NCBI GenBank assembly: GCA_006176705.1
Contig: QRFJ01004296.1
Span: 28,065-92,064, forward strand
DNA length: 64,000 bases
Origin: Cocos nucifera
Taxonomy: Eukaryota > Streptophyta > Magnoliopsida > Arecales > Arecaceae
Direction of reading: 5' to 3'
Position numbers and translations under genes: made by a program. Shown here piece after piece: positions 47,503 through 58,369 of this stretch; position 1 is the first letter of the stretch, and each line of letters opens with the position of its first letter. The notes below the pieces were generated by a model, which was not told the DNA's origin, searched no databases, and saw only the letters and a list, made by a program, of their open reading frames with translations.

Positions 47503-50171
47503 GGTGAAGAACACTAGACTTCTGTGAAATGTTTCCTTAAATACTTAAGAAGAACTAAGGATATGATGTTGGTCTTTGGTAATGGAGAACTCCAAGTCCA
47601 AGGATACATAGACTAGGATTTCATGTCCGATATAGATGATTGAAAGTTGACATCTGGGAGTCTGTTTGTGTGCAATGGTGGTGCTGTCAGCTGGAAGAGT
47701 TCCAAGCAAATGGTGATACCACCTCATCCACGATTATCTCAAAAAGGGTTATGTCGAGGTCAAGAGAGTCAACTCTACAGATAATGTGGCAGACCCACTC
47801 ACAAAGCCATTGGGACAACAAAAGATCGAAGCCCACCTTGAGAAGATGGAACTTAGACTTGTAGCCAATTGGCTTTAGGACAAGTGGGAGATTGTTAGAT
47901 ATATGTGCCCTAGAAGCTAGAATTGGCTAACACTTGTAATACACTTCTAAGGGCAAAATTATAATTTTGACTAATATCAATAAAATGGGTTATTTTCTAT
48001 CATATATGTGTATTTAGTGTCTGTGATACATCCTTTGAGTTAATGGTAATGATAATTCATATTTTCAAGAGTTGAAAATTTAAGACATGAATAATCATTG
48101 TTAACTCATAAAATGCTCCCGACCATACGATCATCATGAGGATGGTGATTGATCCAGAAGGTTGGTGTACAATCGCTTCTCTTTAGTAGATGAGTCTTGA
48201 GTCTACGGTGTGGAGACACTGGAGCAAGTGTACAGGTACTCGTTAGAGAATGAGGGCACTGAGCGTGACCACCTCGAGTAGTCATTAGAAAGTCTACCTT
48301 CTCGTCAATGACTGACTTAATGCTGCAGTAGTGTGTCTGGTTCTTTGACCAGAGATGCATCGGTAGTTCACCTTGAGGGTGTTATAGTTTGGCTATACCA
48401 TTACTCGATCTCCTAGCCATTCGGAACCTTGAGGTGTATGTTGGCTATAGTATGTTCATTGTAGAAACTGGATTGCATCAAGATGGGATCTATCTACCTC
48501 GGTAAGTAGAGGAGCAGCCCTATGATGATCATGAGAATCAAGTCCAGAAGCCCATGACCATGGTAGAGTGAAATAATAGAAAGAGTTTCTATTTAGGTTT
48601 TCACATCGGACTTTAATCAAATGATTACATCATATGACAGAAACTAGGGTTTGACGAGTTTACCTTAACCCTAATCTGATCGGGGCTCAAGATAGAAGAA
48701 TTTAATCACATAAGTAGCTGCACCAAGAGGTTCGCATTCAGCTCTGATGGGTTGCCACCATATACTGCTAGGTGTCACTGATGGATTTTGGGAGCAATTA
48801 GAATGATTTAGATGATCGATCATTCTAGTTGTTCAAATTAGAAGAGTTCTGGTCCATCGAAAGGAGTTTCGATGATGTCGATGATAGAGATCATGACGTA
48901 TCCTATTACCATACAAAACTGAACCTAACTGGATCACACAAATAAGGGTTTGAGTCTGGTGATCATCAATTGAACTGATCTAGTTCAATTGATCTGAATG
49001 ATATTCAATTAGGTTCAAGGAAATCATGCTAGCACTCGATTGAACCTAACGTTCTTCTTTTACTATCATAAATAAGTTGACCTGACTGAGCCAAAGGAGT
49101 TTGTGCTCAATCAGAGGCCTTCATATGGTCTGACTGGAGCTTGTCCAAGTTAGAAAAGATTGCCTTATTTTATAAGATGTTACCTACCATTTTTGGTCAC
49201 CTGCCATTTCTCGCTCTTTGACTTTTATCAAAAGTCTACCTTTGACTGGTCAAATGTTGACCATTGACACTATGACTTCTGTCCACATGTCATGCACCTA
49301 TTGGAGAGCTGGTGGGGGCCTGTCCCCCTACCAGAACCTAGCAAGGAAGAGAGTGCACGCCACCCTTGGCGTGTGCCCAAGTTGGAGGCGCCCAGGAGTC
49401 CTTGTTGGACAGGGACTCCATCTCCTTTTTGGATTTTGATTAGAGTTCTCCTAAGAACCAAGTTTGACTGGTCTTAGGCACCATCTAAGGAGGAATCTAG
49501 GGGACTTTATTCTCACCAATCAGATTTAGATTTAATTTCACAAAGGATTGTGATTGGTTGGGAAGAAGAGGAGTTGGATCACAGATAGTCTATAAATAAG
49601 ACCCTACGCCCAACTCAAATTAAGTTTGAGAAATTGAAACCCCATGCCCTAAGGCTTCCTCTCCCCTCTTCCTCCATGCCAAACCCACCTTCTCCCTCTC
49701 CTCTCCACATCCAAAAGAAGTTTTGGACCTTGGTTGGTGCGATCCAGATGAGAGAAAGGCGACTGAAAGCTAGAAGGCTGCACTGCTGTATAGGACAACT
49801 ACTGATCTTCGAAAAGAGTTTTGAAGATCCTCCAGATAAGATCTAGATCTAATTTTTGGAGATGTGATAGAGAAAAATAGGATATCTAGATCTAGCCCAA
49901 GTGGATACCGGTAGAGGCTAGGCACTTGTGTGGCTAGATCCAGAACCTTTCGCTGCTTACAGGATCATCAATGGGTAATAGGATTACCCACTTCAAGGTA
50001 AATTAAATCTGATTTAATTTATCTAATTTTATTTTAATTTCTAAAATAATAATAATCAGATCTGAAACATCTCATATCTGATCTGGATCAAAGAGAAAAA
50101 TTTTTGAAATATATCTCTTGATCTGATCAGATCTGAACGAATCTGGTCCAGGAAATCAGGATTTCCCTTCA
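47464..50171 (+). mobile_element. Element A3: 5'-truncated family A copy
   Basis: Only the last part of RT, the deleted RNase H, the pol tail, the polypurine tract and a full 3' LTR (47893-50171) remain. The RNase H deletion junction is at 47714-47717, identical to A1 and A2. The coding part (VSVTSRYQSNPGE, then a stop, then SGSLFVCNGGAVSWKSSKQ) is broken by stops and shifts. The 5' LTR, gag, integrase and most of RT are gone. It lies between the putative T1 LTR and the T1 antisense ORF. Confidence 0.9.
47893..50171 (+). repeat. A3 3' LTR (2279 bp)
   Basis: It starts TGTTAGATATATGTGCCC after GTGGGAGAT and ends TTTCCCTTCA. The hairpin at 48965-48993 is perfect; the W-box cluster begins at 49218 and has lost its last core. 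Confidence 0.92.
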
Positions 50172-50356
50172 AGAAGATTGGGACTCAGTCAACAAACAAA
50201 AAAGTACCGAGCTTCTCTGATTTCTATGCTCCTAGATGATCAAACCTTATTCAACCTTGGTCTCAGTCCTCTTAGTCTGGTAGGTAGTCCTCTGCGATCT
50301 GCTAATTATACATAATCTTCTTTCTTTTTTGGAGGTAAATTTTTTCTATCACAGAA
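50172..50356. other. Start of T1 sequence right of A3
   Basis: This short stretch has no homology to the A, B or C elements. It contains a splice-like GGTAGGTAG (50279) and a pyrimidine-rich run before GGAGGTAAAT, so it may be an upstream intron or leader of the antisense ORF. That is a guess. Confidence 0.3.
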
Positions 50357-50798
50357 ATGACTCTTGAGGAGCAAAACTGCTTGGTGAAGGGGATCAAGTC
50401 CATCAAGAGGAAGGGCAGCTTTGCCATGGAGCCATCAAAGAACGCTCGTGTCGAAGAGCCAATCCTGATCATGTTGATCTTGGAAGCACCCATCCCAAAA
50501 TCTGATGTGGCAGCACTAATCCGGCCCTGCCTGATGAAGCTGCTCCCTCCACATCTCTTGAACGAGGGGAAGTTACCAAAAAGAGGAAGAGAAAGAAGAA
50601 AAATGCCATCACCAAGAAGATCAAGAGGAAAGTCAAGCGCTTTGGCAGCAAGAGCTCTAGCTAGGAGCAGAATTCTTTGGATGGTCGAGGGGTCATCTAG
50701 TCTTTGATGTCGGGCAGCAATCTCCCACACATTGTTGACAAATGGTCTGGAAAGAGGATGCAGAGAGGTTTGATGAATCCTTCGCTACCTACCTTGAG

Positions 50799-50875
50799 GT
50801 AATCAACTTTTCCAAACTTATTCGAATGAAGGATGCACTTCCAAAGTTCTGACTCAATTTCATTCCATCTTACAG
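50799..50875 (+). other. Predicted intron in the T1 antisense ORF
   Basis: The donor is CTTGAG/GTAATC, the acceptor ATCTTACAG/CTGGGG, with a CTGAC branch-like site 25 bp upstream of the acceptor. Removing 77 bp joins two same-phase coding segments (ATYLE and LGLYLF) and skips stop codons. Short GT-AG introns of this size are normal in plants. Confidence 0.6.
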
Positions 50876-51456
50876 CTGGGGCTTTACTTGTTTGCCCATT
50901 CAAAGGTAGCTGATCTTCATCAGGCCGAGACTTCCAAAGCCCATCAGGAGGCTCAGGCGGAGACTGAGAGGGTTCGAACCAAGGTTGATTGCTTAAAGGT
51001 GGCCTCCAAGATACAAACTATGGAAGTTGAACACCATAGGAAGGTGTTGTGGAGAGAAGAAGAGGCTTCTGCGGGACTGAAGGTTGGTTTGACTCTTGCA
51101 CAAGAGAAGAAGAAGAAGTTGGAAGAGGAGGTTAGCATTGAACGGGAGTGGGTTGTCAAAGCCTTCAAGTCTTCCAAAGATATGGAGGACATCAAGATTG
51201 CTTTCGCCTAGCAAGCTTTCTTGGAGGGGTTCGAGATTTGCATGAGGAAGGTCACGAAGAACTTTCAGAGGTAGACCTCGATCTTTTGACAGACAAACCC
51301 AGTGAAGAAGCTGGTCCCTCCAACACTGGTGCTCCCTCTCTGGCTACCGTATCTACCTTGGATGTTTCCAAACTTGCAGTTGGAGCTCCCAAGTCCATCT
51401 CTGAGCCTAAAGTTGCAAAGAATGCACCGACCTCGCTTGCTTCTGTATTAGTCCAG

Positions 51457-51578
51457 GTCTAACAATTTTTTGTCAACTTGTACTTTTCTCCTATTTTTTT
51501 TGATGTATGCTAAATATTTTGAGAAATGAAAATAAACTTTCTTTTCTTTATACTTTTGTCATGGTGGGTGTCGTTCAG
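51457..51578 (+). other. Possible second intron in the T1 antisense ORF
   Basis: GTCCAG/GTCTAACAA to GTCGTTCAG/AATTCT spans a T-rich 122-bp stretch and keeps phase 0. The downstream frame (NSSSDRSQGQSS) soon meets a stop, so support is weaker than for the first intron. Confidence 0.4.
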
Positions 51579-52493
51579 AATTCTTCTAGTGATCGTAGTC
51601 AAGGCCAGTCATCTCGAACTGATGCCGTACCACTATCTTAAGGTATCCCTCTGAGATCCATAATCAAAAATTTAAAGAGAGAGATCTATCACCTAAAGAA
51701 GAAATTGAAGAAGATAGAAAATGAGCTTCAGAGATTCAGAAAAAATGCCTCGGAGGCGATGATTGAGGTCACTCGCCTTCGCAACTTACATATGAAAGAT
51801 TTCGTGAGCTTCAACATCAAGAAAGGTAACTTTGAGAGAGAGTTGGTTAAACATAGAAAAAGCGCCAGTGATAAGTCCTAGACATTAACTGCGAAGGTCA
51901 GCTACCTCAAAGTTCAGCTCAAGGCAGTGAAAGAAAAAATTGAGCTATTGGAGGAGAGTTCGCCATGGTCTTCTGACAAAGTTTGGTATGAATGAGATTG
52001 GTCTCAGAGCTTTTCTATGCTCTAGAAGCAGCTGTACGATGCTGAGTCTACCTATGAGACCAACTGGTTTGACTAGTGTGGGGGGATATCCAAGCTTGAG
52101 CAACAGCTCCGAGCAGCTAACAGTAAGATGGCTCAGCTTCAATAGCAGCTCACCGACAGTTATCGATCTGGCACAAGTAGCGAGTCAAAGGAGATTGCAT
52201 CCCTGAAGAGGGTCGTGGGAGAACTCTCAGAATTGATTAGGATTGAGAAAGCCAAAGTTCAGCAATTCAAGCTTCAGTTTATTTGCGAACAGCAAGCTAT
52301 CAAGTATGCTGAAGTTGAATCAAATGTTCTAAGGAAAACACTACGAGCATCAGAAGAAAACTATCAAAGGGTTGACAGGATGTTCTATGACTACCTGATA
52401 AGGACAAAGAAGCTCGAGGAAGAGATTGTCATCTTGAAAAAATCTTTAGTGATGGCTAGTAGTTCAAAGTTCAAAAAATCTGATCCCTCTTAG

Positions 52494-53039
52494 AACATCA
52501 ATTTTTTTTTTCTTATCTTTGTAACTAGTCTTGTACACCTTTATTTTGTCCCTAACTTTGATTTTAATGGAATGATATCTTTTCTCATTTTCACTCTATA
52601 TGGATTGAATGTCTATTAATAGCTCTGCCTTCCTTCCTTTTCTTCTTTTTCTTTCTTCCTTTTTTTTGTAAATGATCTTATGGATCTATTCTTTGTAATG
52701 AACCTCGACTACAATAAAACAATGTTTTCTTCAATCGTCTTTTTCGCTCGGTGTGGATTTTATCCATTGATTTTCCTATTTTCTTCACCTTATCTTCTAT
52801 TGAAATGATTGTTAAGAACTGATTTTTCTCCTATCTTTTCATAACTGAAGACCTTTATCTACGCTAGGATGAGGTTATCCTTATGTTTCTAACTCAGTTG
52901 TGTTTCCTTTGTCCCCCTGCCAAGATGAGGTCCTTCCCCTATCCTTGACGAGGTCGGCCTTCACTCTATCCCTCTATCAGGATGAGATCCTCCTCTTATT
53001 CCTAATGAGATTGGTTTCTACTTCTATCAGGATGAAGTC
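52494..53039. other. Region after the antisense ORF: T-rich, with possible polyadenylation site
   Basis: It is T-rich and non-coding. AATAAA at 52713-52718 lies about 220 bp after the last ORF codon and could end an antisense transcript. From about 52850 degenerate blocks of AGGATGAGGT-CTTCCTCCTAT type recur at about 50-60 bp intervals and grade into the 116-bp repeat. Confidence 0.45.
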
Positions 53040-53471
53040 TTCCTCCTATCCTAACATAGTTAGTTCTTGCTCATGATAGGATGAGATTCTTCTTCTATTC
53101 CTAATAGGATAGTAGAGGCACAAAAGGACCGCTGAAAGGATATCTCCCTTCCTCCCATCTTACATAACCGAAGGTCTTCACTTTGCTCATGTTGGGATAA
53201 GGTTCTCTTCCTATTCTCAAGATGGTAGTAAGGGCATGATAGGGCCATTGAAAGGGCCTCTCCCTTTCTCCTATCTTACATAACCGAAGGTCTTCATCTT
53301 GCTCAAATTAGGATAAGGTTCTCCTCCTGTTCCTAACAGGGCAGTAGGAGAACAAAAGGGCCATTGAAAGGACCTCTCCTCTCCTCCTGGCTTAAATAAT
53401 CAGAGGTCATTGCTTTGCTTAAGTTAGAATGAGGTTCTCCACCTATTTCTAATAGGATAGTGGGGGCACAA
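53040..53471. repeat. 116-bp tandem repeat, left part
   Basis: The landmark AAGGTCTTC-type block recurs at 53171, 53287 and 53403, exactly 116 bp apart, each followed by TTTGCTCA and AGGATAAGGTTCTC. A more degenerate unit precedes it near 53055. The array is cut by D1 at 53472. Confidence 0.85.
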
Positions 53472-54411
53472 TGTTAGGATTTGACATCTCAAATTCGATC
53501 CACAGCAAGAAGAGAATTAGTTTTTAACATAGCAGTTGGATTGGCTCTGATACGTAGTTGAGCCAGCTCGAATTGAGATCGAGTCAGCTTGAACCACAAC
53601 CAAGCAAGCTCTCTCAAGCAGATAGATAGCAGGAATTCGGATGAAATACAATCGAGCAAACTCGATCCCTGACCAAGCTGGCTCGATGGAGGCGAATAGA
53701 ACATGATGGGACTTTTTTCTTTTTGAACTTGAATTATGATTAATCCAAGGGGTCTATGGGAGTTGCACTTGGATCATAGGATCCAACGGACATGGAGGGT
53801 TACGATCATGATCTAAACGTTGAAAAATATTTTAGAACTCCATCAAGGACATGTTCGACTCTATTAGGAGAATGAGCCTTGTTAGGACTCCATGAACTGC
53901 TGAGAAGAGGATTCTCATCCTATTTAAAAGGATGAGGTACTATGGAGTGAAAAAGATGGTGTGTGTGGTGTTAGAGGCACGTAAAGAGGCTCAGACAGCT
54001 ATCGAGAGGAGCTTGGCAGAGTGCCAAGTACGTGCAGCCCACGAGAGAGAGAAGCAGCAGATGCATAGCATCCGACAAGGAGGCTGTGAGGATAGAGCAT
54101 CTTGTAGCTTCTATGGGTCTCCTTGGGATTCTGAGAGAGCTTTTATAAGGGTAGCTTCTAGTTAAGAGAGATTTATGTATGGTGAGTTGAGAGTGAGTGT
54201 TCTCCTCTTGTACCTATTTTTTTGTTTCATAGTGAAGCTTTGCATGCCACATAGAGATGAGCCTTTAGGCTGATCCATATACTTGATTATTTTGTTATTT
54301 TATTTTTTTCTTCTTTCTGTCCTAATAATTTGATACTAGATCCATAACAAGCGATATTAGAGTAGCTGATATCTCAATAGTTTGGTATTAGAGTGAGTTG
54401 ATACCATAATA
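53472..54411 (+). repeat. D1 5' LTR (940 bp)
   Basis: It starts TGTTAGGATTTGACATC and ends ATACCATAATA (original CA now TA). It contains GAGCCAGCTCGA-type blocks near 53562. Confidence 0.9.
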
Positions 54412-54413
54412 AT

Positions 54414-54426
54414 TGGTACCATAGTC
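54414..54426 (+). other. D1 primer binding site, degenerate
   Basis: TGGTACCATAGTC lies two bases after the LTR, where TGGTATCAGAGTC would be expected for initiator tRNA-Met; 11 of 13 bases fit. Confidence 0.55.
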
Positions 54427-54498
54427 AGATAGTACCAGAGCATAGATTGTAGTAGTCGATAGAGATTGAAGAATATAGAGAAGACAAGCATAATCAAG

Positions 54499-55330
54499 AT
54501 GAAGATCAAGAGGTTTGATGAGAAGGATAATTTCTTCTTATGGCAAGCAAGGGTAAAGGATGTCCTTATCCAACATGGGTTGATCGACGCTCTCTTATAT
54601 GACGAGAGACAGCCACCATAGAGATGAAGGATTGAAAGTGGATTCAGATGCAGGCGGTGAGCATGATCCACTTGTATCTAATAGATGATGTGGTGATCCA
54701 TATTTTTTATGAGATTTTTTTGATGGCATTATGGTCAAAGCTCGAGGAGTTGTACATGGCAAAGTCGCTCACCAATATGCTATTCTTTTCGAGGTAGTTC
54801 TACCAACTATGGATGGATGAAGGTCAAAGCATGCGGAAGCATCTATCTAACTTTTAGAAGATCCTCAACAACCTTCTCAGTGTTGGTAAAATATTGAGAA
54901 GAAGATCAGGGCATTGGTCTTGCTAGCATCGTTTCACCTTTCATATGAGTCCTTGGTAATTGCTCTTCTAGTAGAAAAGAGCACCATCAAGATGGACGAA
55001 GTCATTGCAGTGATACTCCAAAATGAGATTCTCAAGAGGAAGAATCCAGCTTCGAACTTAGATGATGGTAGCTCAGCTTTGATGATTTCTGAAGGAGCAG
55101 GAGGCAATAGACAGAGTGGCAGAGGATTGCGAGGAGGACGATCCAAGTCCAAGATGAGAGATCCTAGCAAGATCAGATGCTACAGGTGCGACGAGTTGGG
55201 GCATCGTGTCAAGGATTGCCCACAACTTAAGGATTGGACGAGGGCTACTACAGTGATGGCCAATAGCGAGTTAGAGGATGATGTTCTAGAGATATCTGAT
55301 AAGATATCTAATTCTTCCCAGCAGTAAATT
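54499..55330 (+). pseudogene. D1 gag
   Basis: Gag starts at ATG 54499 with the copia gag hallmark FDEKDNFFLWQARVKDVLIQ; a TAG at 54619 ends the first frame after 40 codons. Further pieces continue across shifts to the open block 54914-55327, which contains LSYESLVIALL, a Gly/Arg-rich stretch and a CCHC zinc knuckle CYRCDELGHRVKDC at 55178-55219. Gag would form the particle shell and bind RNA. At least two breaks in the first half make it non-functional. Confidence 0.85.
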
Positions 55331-55773
55331 TTAGATTCTATATGCATATATCATATTTATTGTAAAAAGAAGCAGTCTGACTCCCTAGAGAGCAGTGATG
55401 GTACTATTTATCTGCCGAATGGATCGAGCTGTACGATTAGAGGTATCAGGATAGTTAGTTGGAAGACACATGATGGTGCAGTGAAGACATTGGGTGAGGT
55501 CCGATACATACCCAATTTCAGATGGAATCTTATCTCATTGAGCAGACTGGATTTAAATGACTATAGGTGGATAGCTAGTGATGGAATCCTAAAGGTCATG
55601 TACCATAATAGGATGATATTGGAGGAAAAAAAGAAGACAAGAGGACATTACTATCTAGCAAGAAGCCCAATGCAAAGTGGAGCTTTAGGAGCCAGAGGGA
55701 GTCTAGTGCGAGATGGAAATCGAGGTGGAGATGGATCGGACATGAGATGGAAGACTTTGGAGGATGAGAGGTG
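55331..55773 (+). pseudogene. D1 protease and GAG-pre-integrase remnant
   Basis: After the gag stop, ILDSICIYHIYCKKKQ keeps the LDS of the copia protease active site, but the next residues have changed. It continues with LPNGSSCTIRGIRI, VRYIPNFRWNLISLSRLD and YYLARSPMQSG, the last from the GAG-pre-integrase segment. Then the sequence passes directly to Gly/Arg-rich sequence and a stop at 55772. The integrase core, RT and RNase H that should follow are missing. Confidence 0.8.
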
Positions 55774-55992
55774 ACATCATAGAGTGAAATTTCTATTACC
55801 GTAGGAGAATTTCTCGAGCAGATCTTTGGTCAAAGTGGATACAGCCCATGACAAAGATGGGATCGAGCGACCTGGCTCGACTCCCTTGTTTGCCCACCTA
55901 TGATCAGCAGGAGTGCCCTAGGGCATGGAGGCGAGATGGATCACAAGCTCTCAAAGTCAGGTGGAGGCCAAATGTCGAGTTGAGGTAGAGAT
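55774..55992 (+). other. D1 3' non-coding part and polypurine tract
   Basis: No coding frame is seen. The last bases before the LTR, GTTGAGGTAGAGAT, are purine-rich and serve as the polypurine tract. Confidence 0.6.
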
Positions 55993-56933
55993 TGTTAGCA
56001 TTTGATGTCTTAAATTTGATCCACAATAAGAAAAAAATCAATTTTTAGCACAGCAGTCGGACCGGCTCTGATACATAGTTGAGCTAGCTCAAATTGAGAT
56101 TGAGCCGATTTGAACCACAGTCGAGTTGGCTCTCTCAAGCAGATAGACAGCAGGAGTCCAGATGAGATGCAATTGAGCTAGCTTGAACCCTGATCGAGTT
56201 AGCACGACGGAGGTGAATAGAACACAATGGTGTTTTTTTCTATTTGGACTCGAATTGTGATTAATCCAAGAGGTCTACGGAGTTATGCATGGACCACAGG
56301 ATCTAATGGTCATTGAGGGTTGCGGTCATGATCTGAAGATTGAAAAATATTCTAAGACTCCATCAAGGACATGTTCGCCTTATATTAGGAGAATGAGTCC
56401 TATTAGGACTCCTATGAACTGTTGAGAATAGGATTCTCATTCTATTTAAAGGATTGAGATGCTATGGAGCAAAAAAGTTGGTGCGTGTGGAGTGAGAGGC
56501 ATGTAGAGAGGCTCAAGCAGCCACCGAGAGGAGCTTGGCAGAGCATCAAGTACGTGTAGCCCACGAGAGAGAGAAGCAACATGTGCATAGCATTCGACGA
56601 GGAGGTTGTGCTGACAGAGCATCTTATAGCTTATGTGGGTCTCCTTGAAATTCTGAGAGAGCTTTTATGAAGGTAGCTTCTAGTTGAGAGAGATTTATGT
56701 ATAGTGAGTTGAGAGTGGATGTTTTCCTCTTGTACCTATTTTTCTCTTTCATAGTGAAACTTTGCATGCTCCGTGGAGGTGAGCCTTTAGGCTAATCCAC
56801 ATACTTGATTATTTTTTTATTTTATTTTTTTCTTCTTTTTTTCATGATAATTTGGTACTAGATCCTTAACAAGTAGTATCAGAGTAGCTAATATCCCAAC
56901 AGTTCGGTATCAAAGCGAGTTAATACCACAACA
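55993..56933 (+). repeat. D1 3' LTR (941 bp)
   Basis: It starts TGTTAGCATTTGATGTC and ends ATACCACAACA, followed by CACAA. Confidence 0.9.
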
Positions 56934-57235
56934 CACAAAGAAATCGTTGAAAGGGCCTCTCTCCCCTCTTGGCTTAAATAATCGGAGGTCTTCGCTTTGC
57001 TCAAGTTAGGATGAAGTTCTCCTCCTATTTCTAATAAGATAGTGGAGGCACAAAAGGGCCATTGAAAGAGCCTCTCCCTCCGTCTGGGCTTAAATAATCA
57101 GAGGTCTTCATTTTGCTCAAGTTAGGATGAGGTTCTCCTCCTATTCCTAATAGGACAGTAAGTGCTCAAAAGGACCGTTGGAAGGACCTCTCCTCTTCTC
57201 CTATCTTAAATAACTAGAGGTCTTCGTTTAAAAAT
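56934..57235. repeat. 116-bp tandem repeat, right part
   Basis: The GAGGTCTTC block lies at 56985, 57101 and 57217, again 116 bp apart. Removing D1 plus one target duplication (3467 bp) leaves a distance of 115 bp between 53403 and 56985, so both parts are one array. Confidence 0.85.
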
Positions 57236-57320
57236 GAAGTTTAGTTAAGTCATTCTCTATCATTATTTAATTTTGCACCAAAAGATAGAGATATTGAAAA
57301 AAAAAATTATTAAGATAAAA

Positions 57321-58369
57321 TTACTGGTAATACATTCGTAATTTCTCCAAATTCTAGGATCGTGGGAGTGTTGCTCCTTTGAGCTTCTTTAAGTAATAAC
57401 TTTTGGGCTAGATGACCTCTTTGACTTCATATAGGCCTTTCCAATTTGGTGCGAGCTTTTCTTCATTTTGAGGTTGTGAAACAGTTGCTCGTCGAAGTAT
57501 CAAGTCTCCTACTTTGAATACTTTGCCTCTGACCTTAGAGTTGTAGTAGCGAGCTACTTTCTGCTTGTAGGCTACCATCCAAACTTGAGCATCTTCCCTC
57601 TTTTCTTCCAGCAAGTTGAGGTTAGTCCTAAGATCCTATGAGTTCTACTGTTCATTGAATGCCACAACTCGTACCGATGAAAGTTTAAGCTCTATTAGGA
57701 TGACTGCCTCTATTCCAAAGGCCAAGACGAATGGAGTCTCTCCAGTTGACAGTGTTTGGATAGTTTGGTAAGCCCAGAGTACATGATAGAATTTGTCTAT
57801 CCAAGTCTCTTTTACTTTCTCAAGTCTTATTTTAATACCTTGCAGTAGAGTTCTGTTGGTTATCTCAGTCTCGCCGTTAGCTTGTGGATGGGCTACTAAT
57901 GTAAAATTTTGGAAGATAATCAAGTCTTCACAAAACTTGGTGAATTTTGCTCCAATAAACTGTAGCCCATTATCTATTATGAGAGTCTGAGGCAGGCCAA
58001 ATCTATAAATAATTGACTTCCAAATAAAGTCCTGTACTTTGGCTTCGGTAATCTTTGCCAGAGGTTTGGCCTCAACCCATTTTATGAAGTAATCAATTAC
58101 CACCAGGAGGAACTTCCGCTGTCTGAACATCATGGAAAAGGGCCCGAGTATATCCATTTCCTATTATCCAAATAGCCATGGGACGCTCAGGGTGTAAGCT
58201 CAGAGGCTGGTTGTCTTTGCATGTTCGTATTTTTTTGATGCCGATCGCACTTTTTGACATACTCCATAGAATCATGGTACATCATCGGCCAATAGTAACC
58301 TGCTAAAGTAGTTTGTGAGATAAGGACCTGGCCCCGAGATGACTTCCGTAGATTCCTTCATGCACTTTT
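57321..58369 (-). pseudogene. T1 Ty3/gypsy pol, integrase and C-terminus
   Basis: From right to left on minus: zinc-binding start (KVHEGIYGSH, later KKCDRHQK), linker QRQPASELTP, integrase core 57645-58157 (MDILGPF, VVIDYFIKWVEAKPL, LIIDNGLQF, HPQANGETEITNR) and a C-terminal part 57408-57614 (LEEKREDAQVW, ARYYNSKVRGKVFKVGDLIL). The Asp, Asp and Glu of the catalytic triad are all present. The pol end LRMYYQ and its TAA are at 57321-57338. Breaks: stops near 57643, 57407 and 57355, a shift near 58165. The ARYYNSKVR type C-terminus is that of the Tat group of plant gypsy elements. A4 is inserted in the zinc-binding segment; the rest of pol would lie beyond the window. Confidence 0.9.
58365..58369. 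repeat. Probable target site of A4 (CTTTT)
   Basis: These five bases precede the A4 LTR inside T1 integrase. The second copy would be outside the window. Confidence 0.5.

Larger units (their letters stand above)
50357..52493 (+). pseudogene. T1 additional ORF, antisense to pol, coiled-coil, with introns
   Basis: The ORF runs on plus, opposite to the T1 integrase, and lies beyond the 3' end of pol. An N-terminal basic part (50357-50707) is followed after a frame break by WKEDAERFDESFATYLE, which joins over a 77-bp intron (50799-50875, phase 0) to LGLYLFAHSKVADL and a long Glu/Lys/Ala coiled coil (50888-51211). A Ser/Pro-rich acidic part follows (to 51456), a possible second intron (51457-51578), then more coiled coil (51579-52493). 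Stops and shifts near 51209, 51640, 51880 and 52075 kill it. Tat-lineage gypsy elements are known to carry an extra ORF, often antisense, at this place; its function is unknown. Membership in T1 is inferred from position. Confidence 0.6.
53472..56933 (+). mobile_element. Element D1: non-autonomous copia derivative, 3.46 kb
   Basis: LTRs 53472-54411 and 55993-56933 (940 and 941 bp) flank an internal part of only 1581 bp. The target duplication CACAA is exact (53467-53471 and 56934-56938). Inside are a broken gag, a protease remnant and 3' non-coding sequence; integrase, RT and RNase H are absent. The LTRs differ at many positions, so it is not recent. It splits one unit of the 116-bp repeat of T1. 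Confidence 0.93.

Noticed and set aside
50357..52493. A host coiled-coil gene with introns
   Set aside because: Its place between a gypsy pol end and a probable LTR, its many stops, and the known antisense ORF of Tat elements make a transposon origin more likely. A captured host gene fragment is not fully excluded.
53040..57235. CRISPR array or gene-family repeat
   Set aside because: Units of 116 bp are directly joined without unique spacers, and the context is eukaryotic.
57300..57350. tRNA or other small RNA genes
   Set aside because: I looked for tRNA-like T-loop motifs with flanking stems here and in the leaders and found none that fold; the GGTTCGAA-like bases at 3597 and 22374 have no matching cloverleaf.
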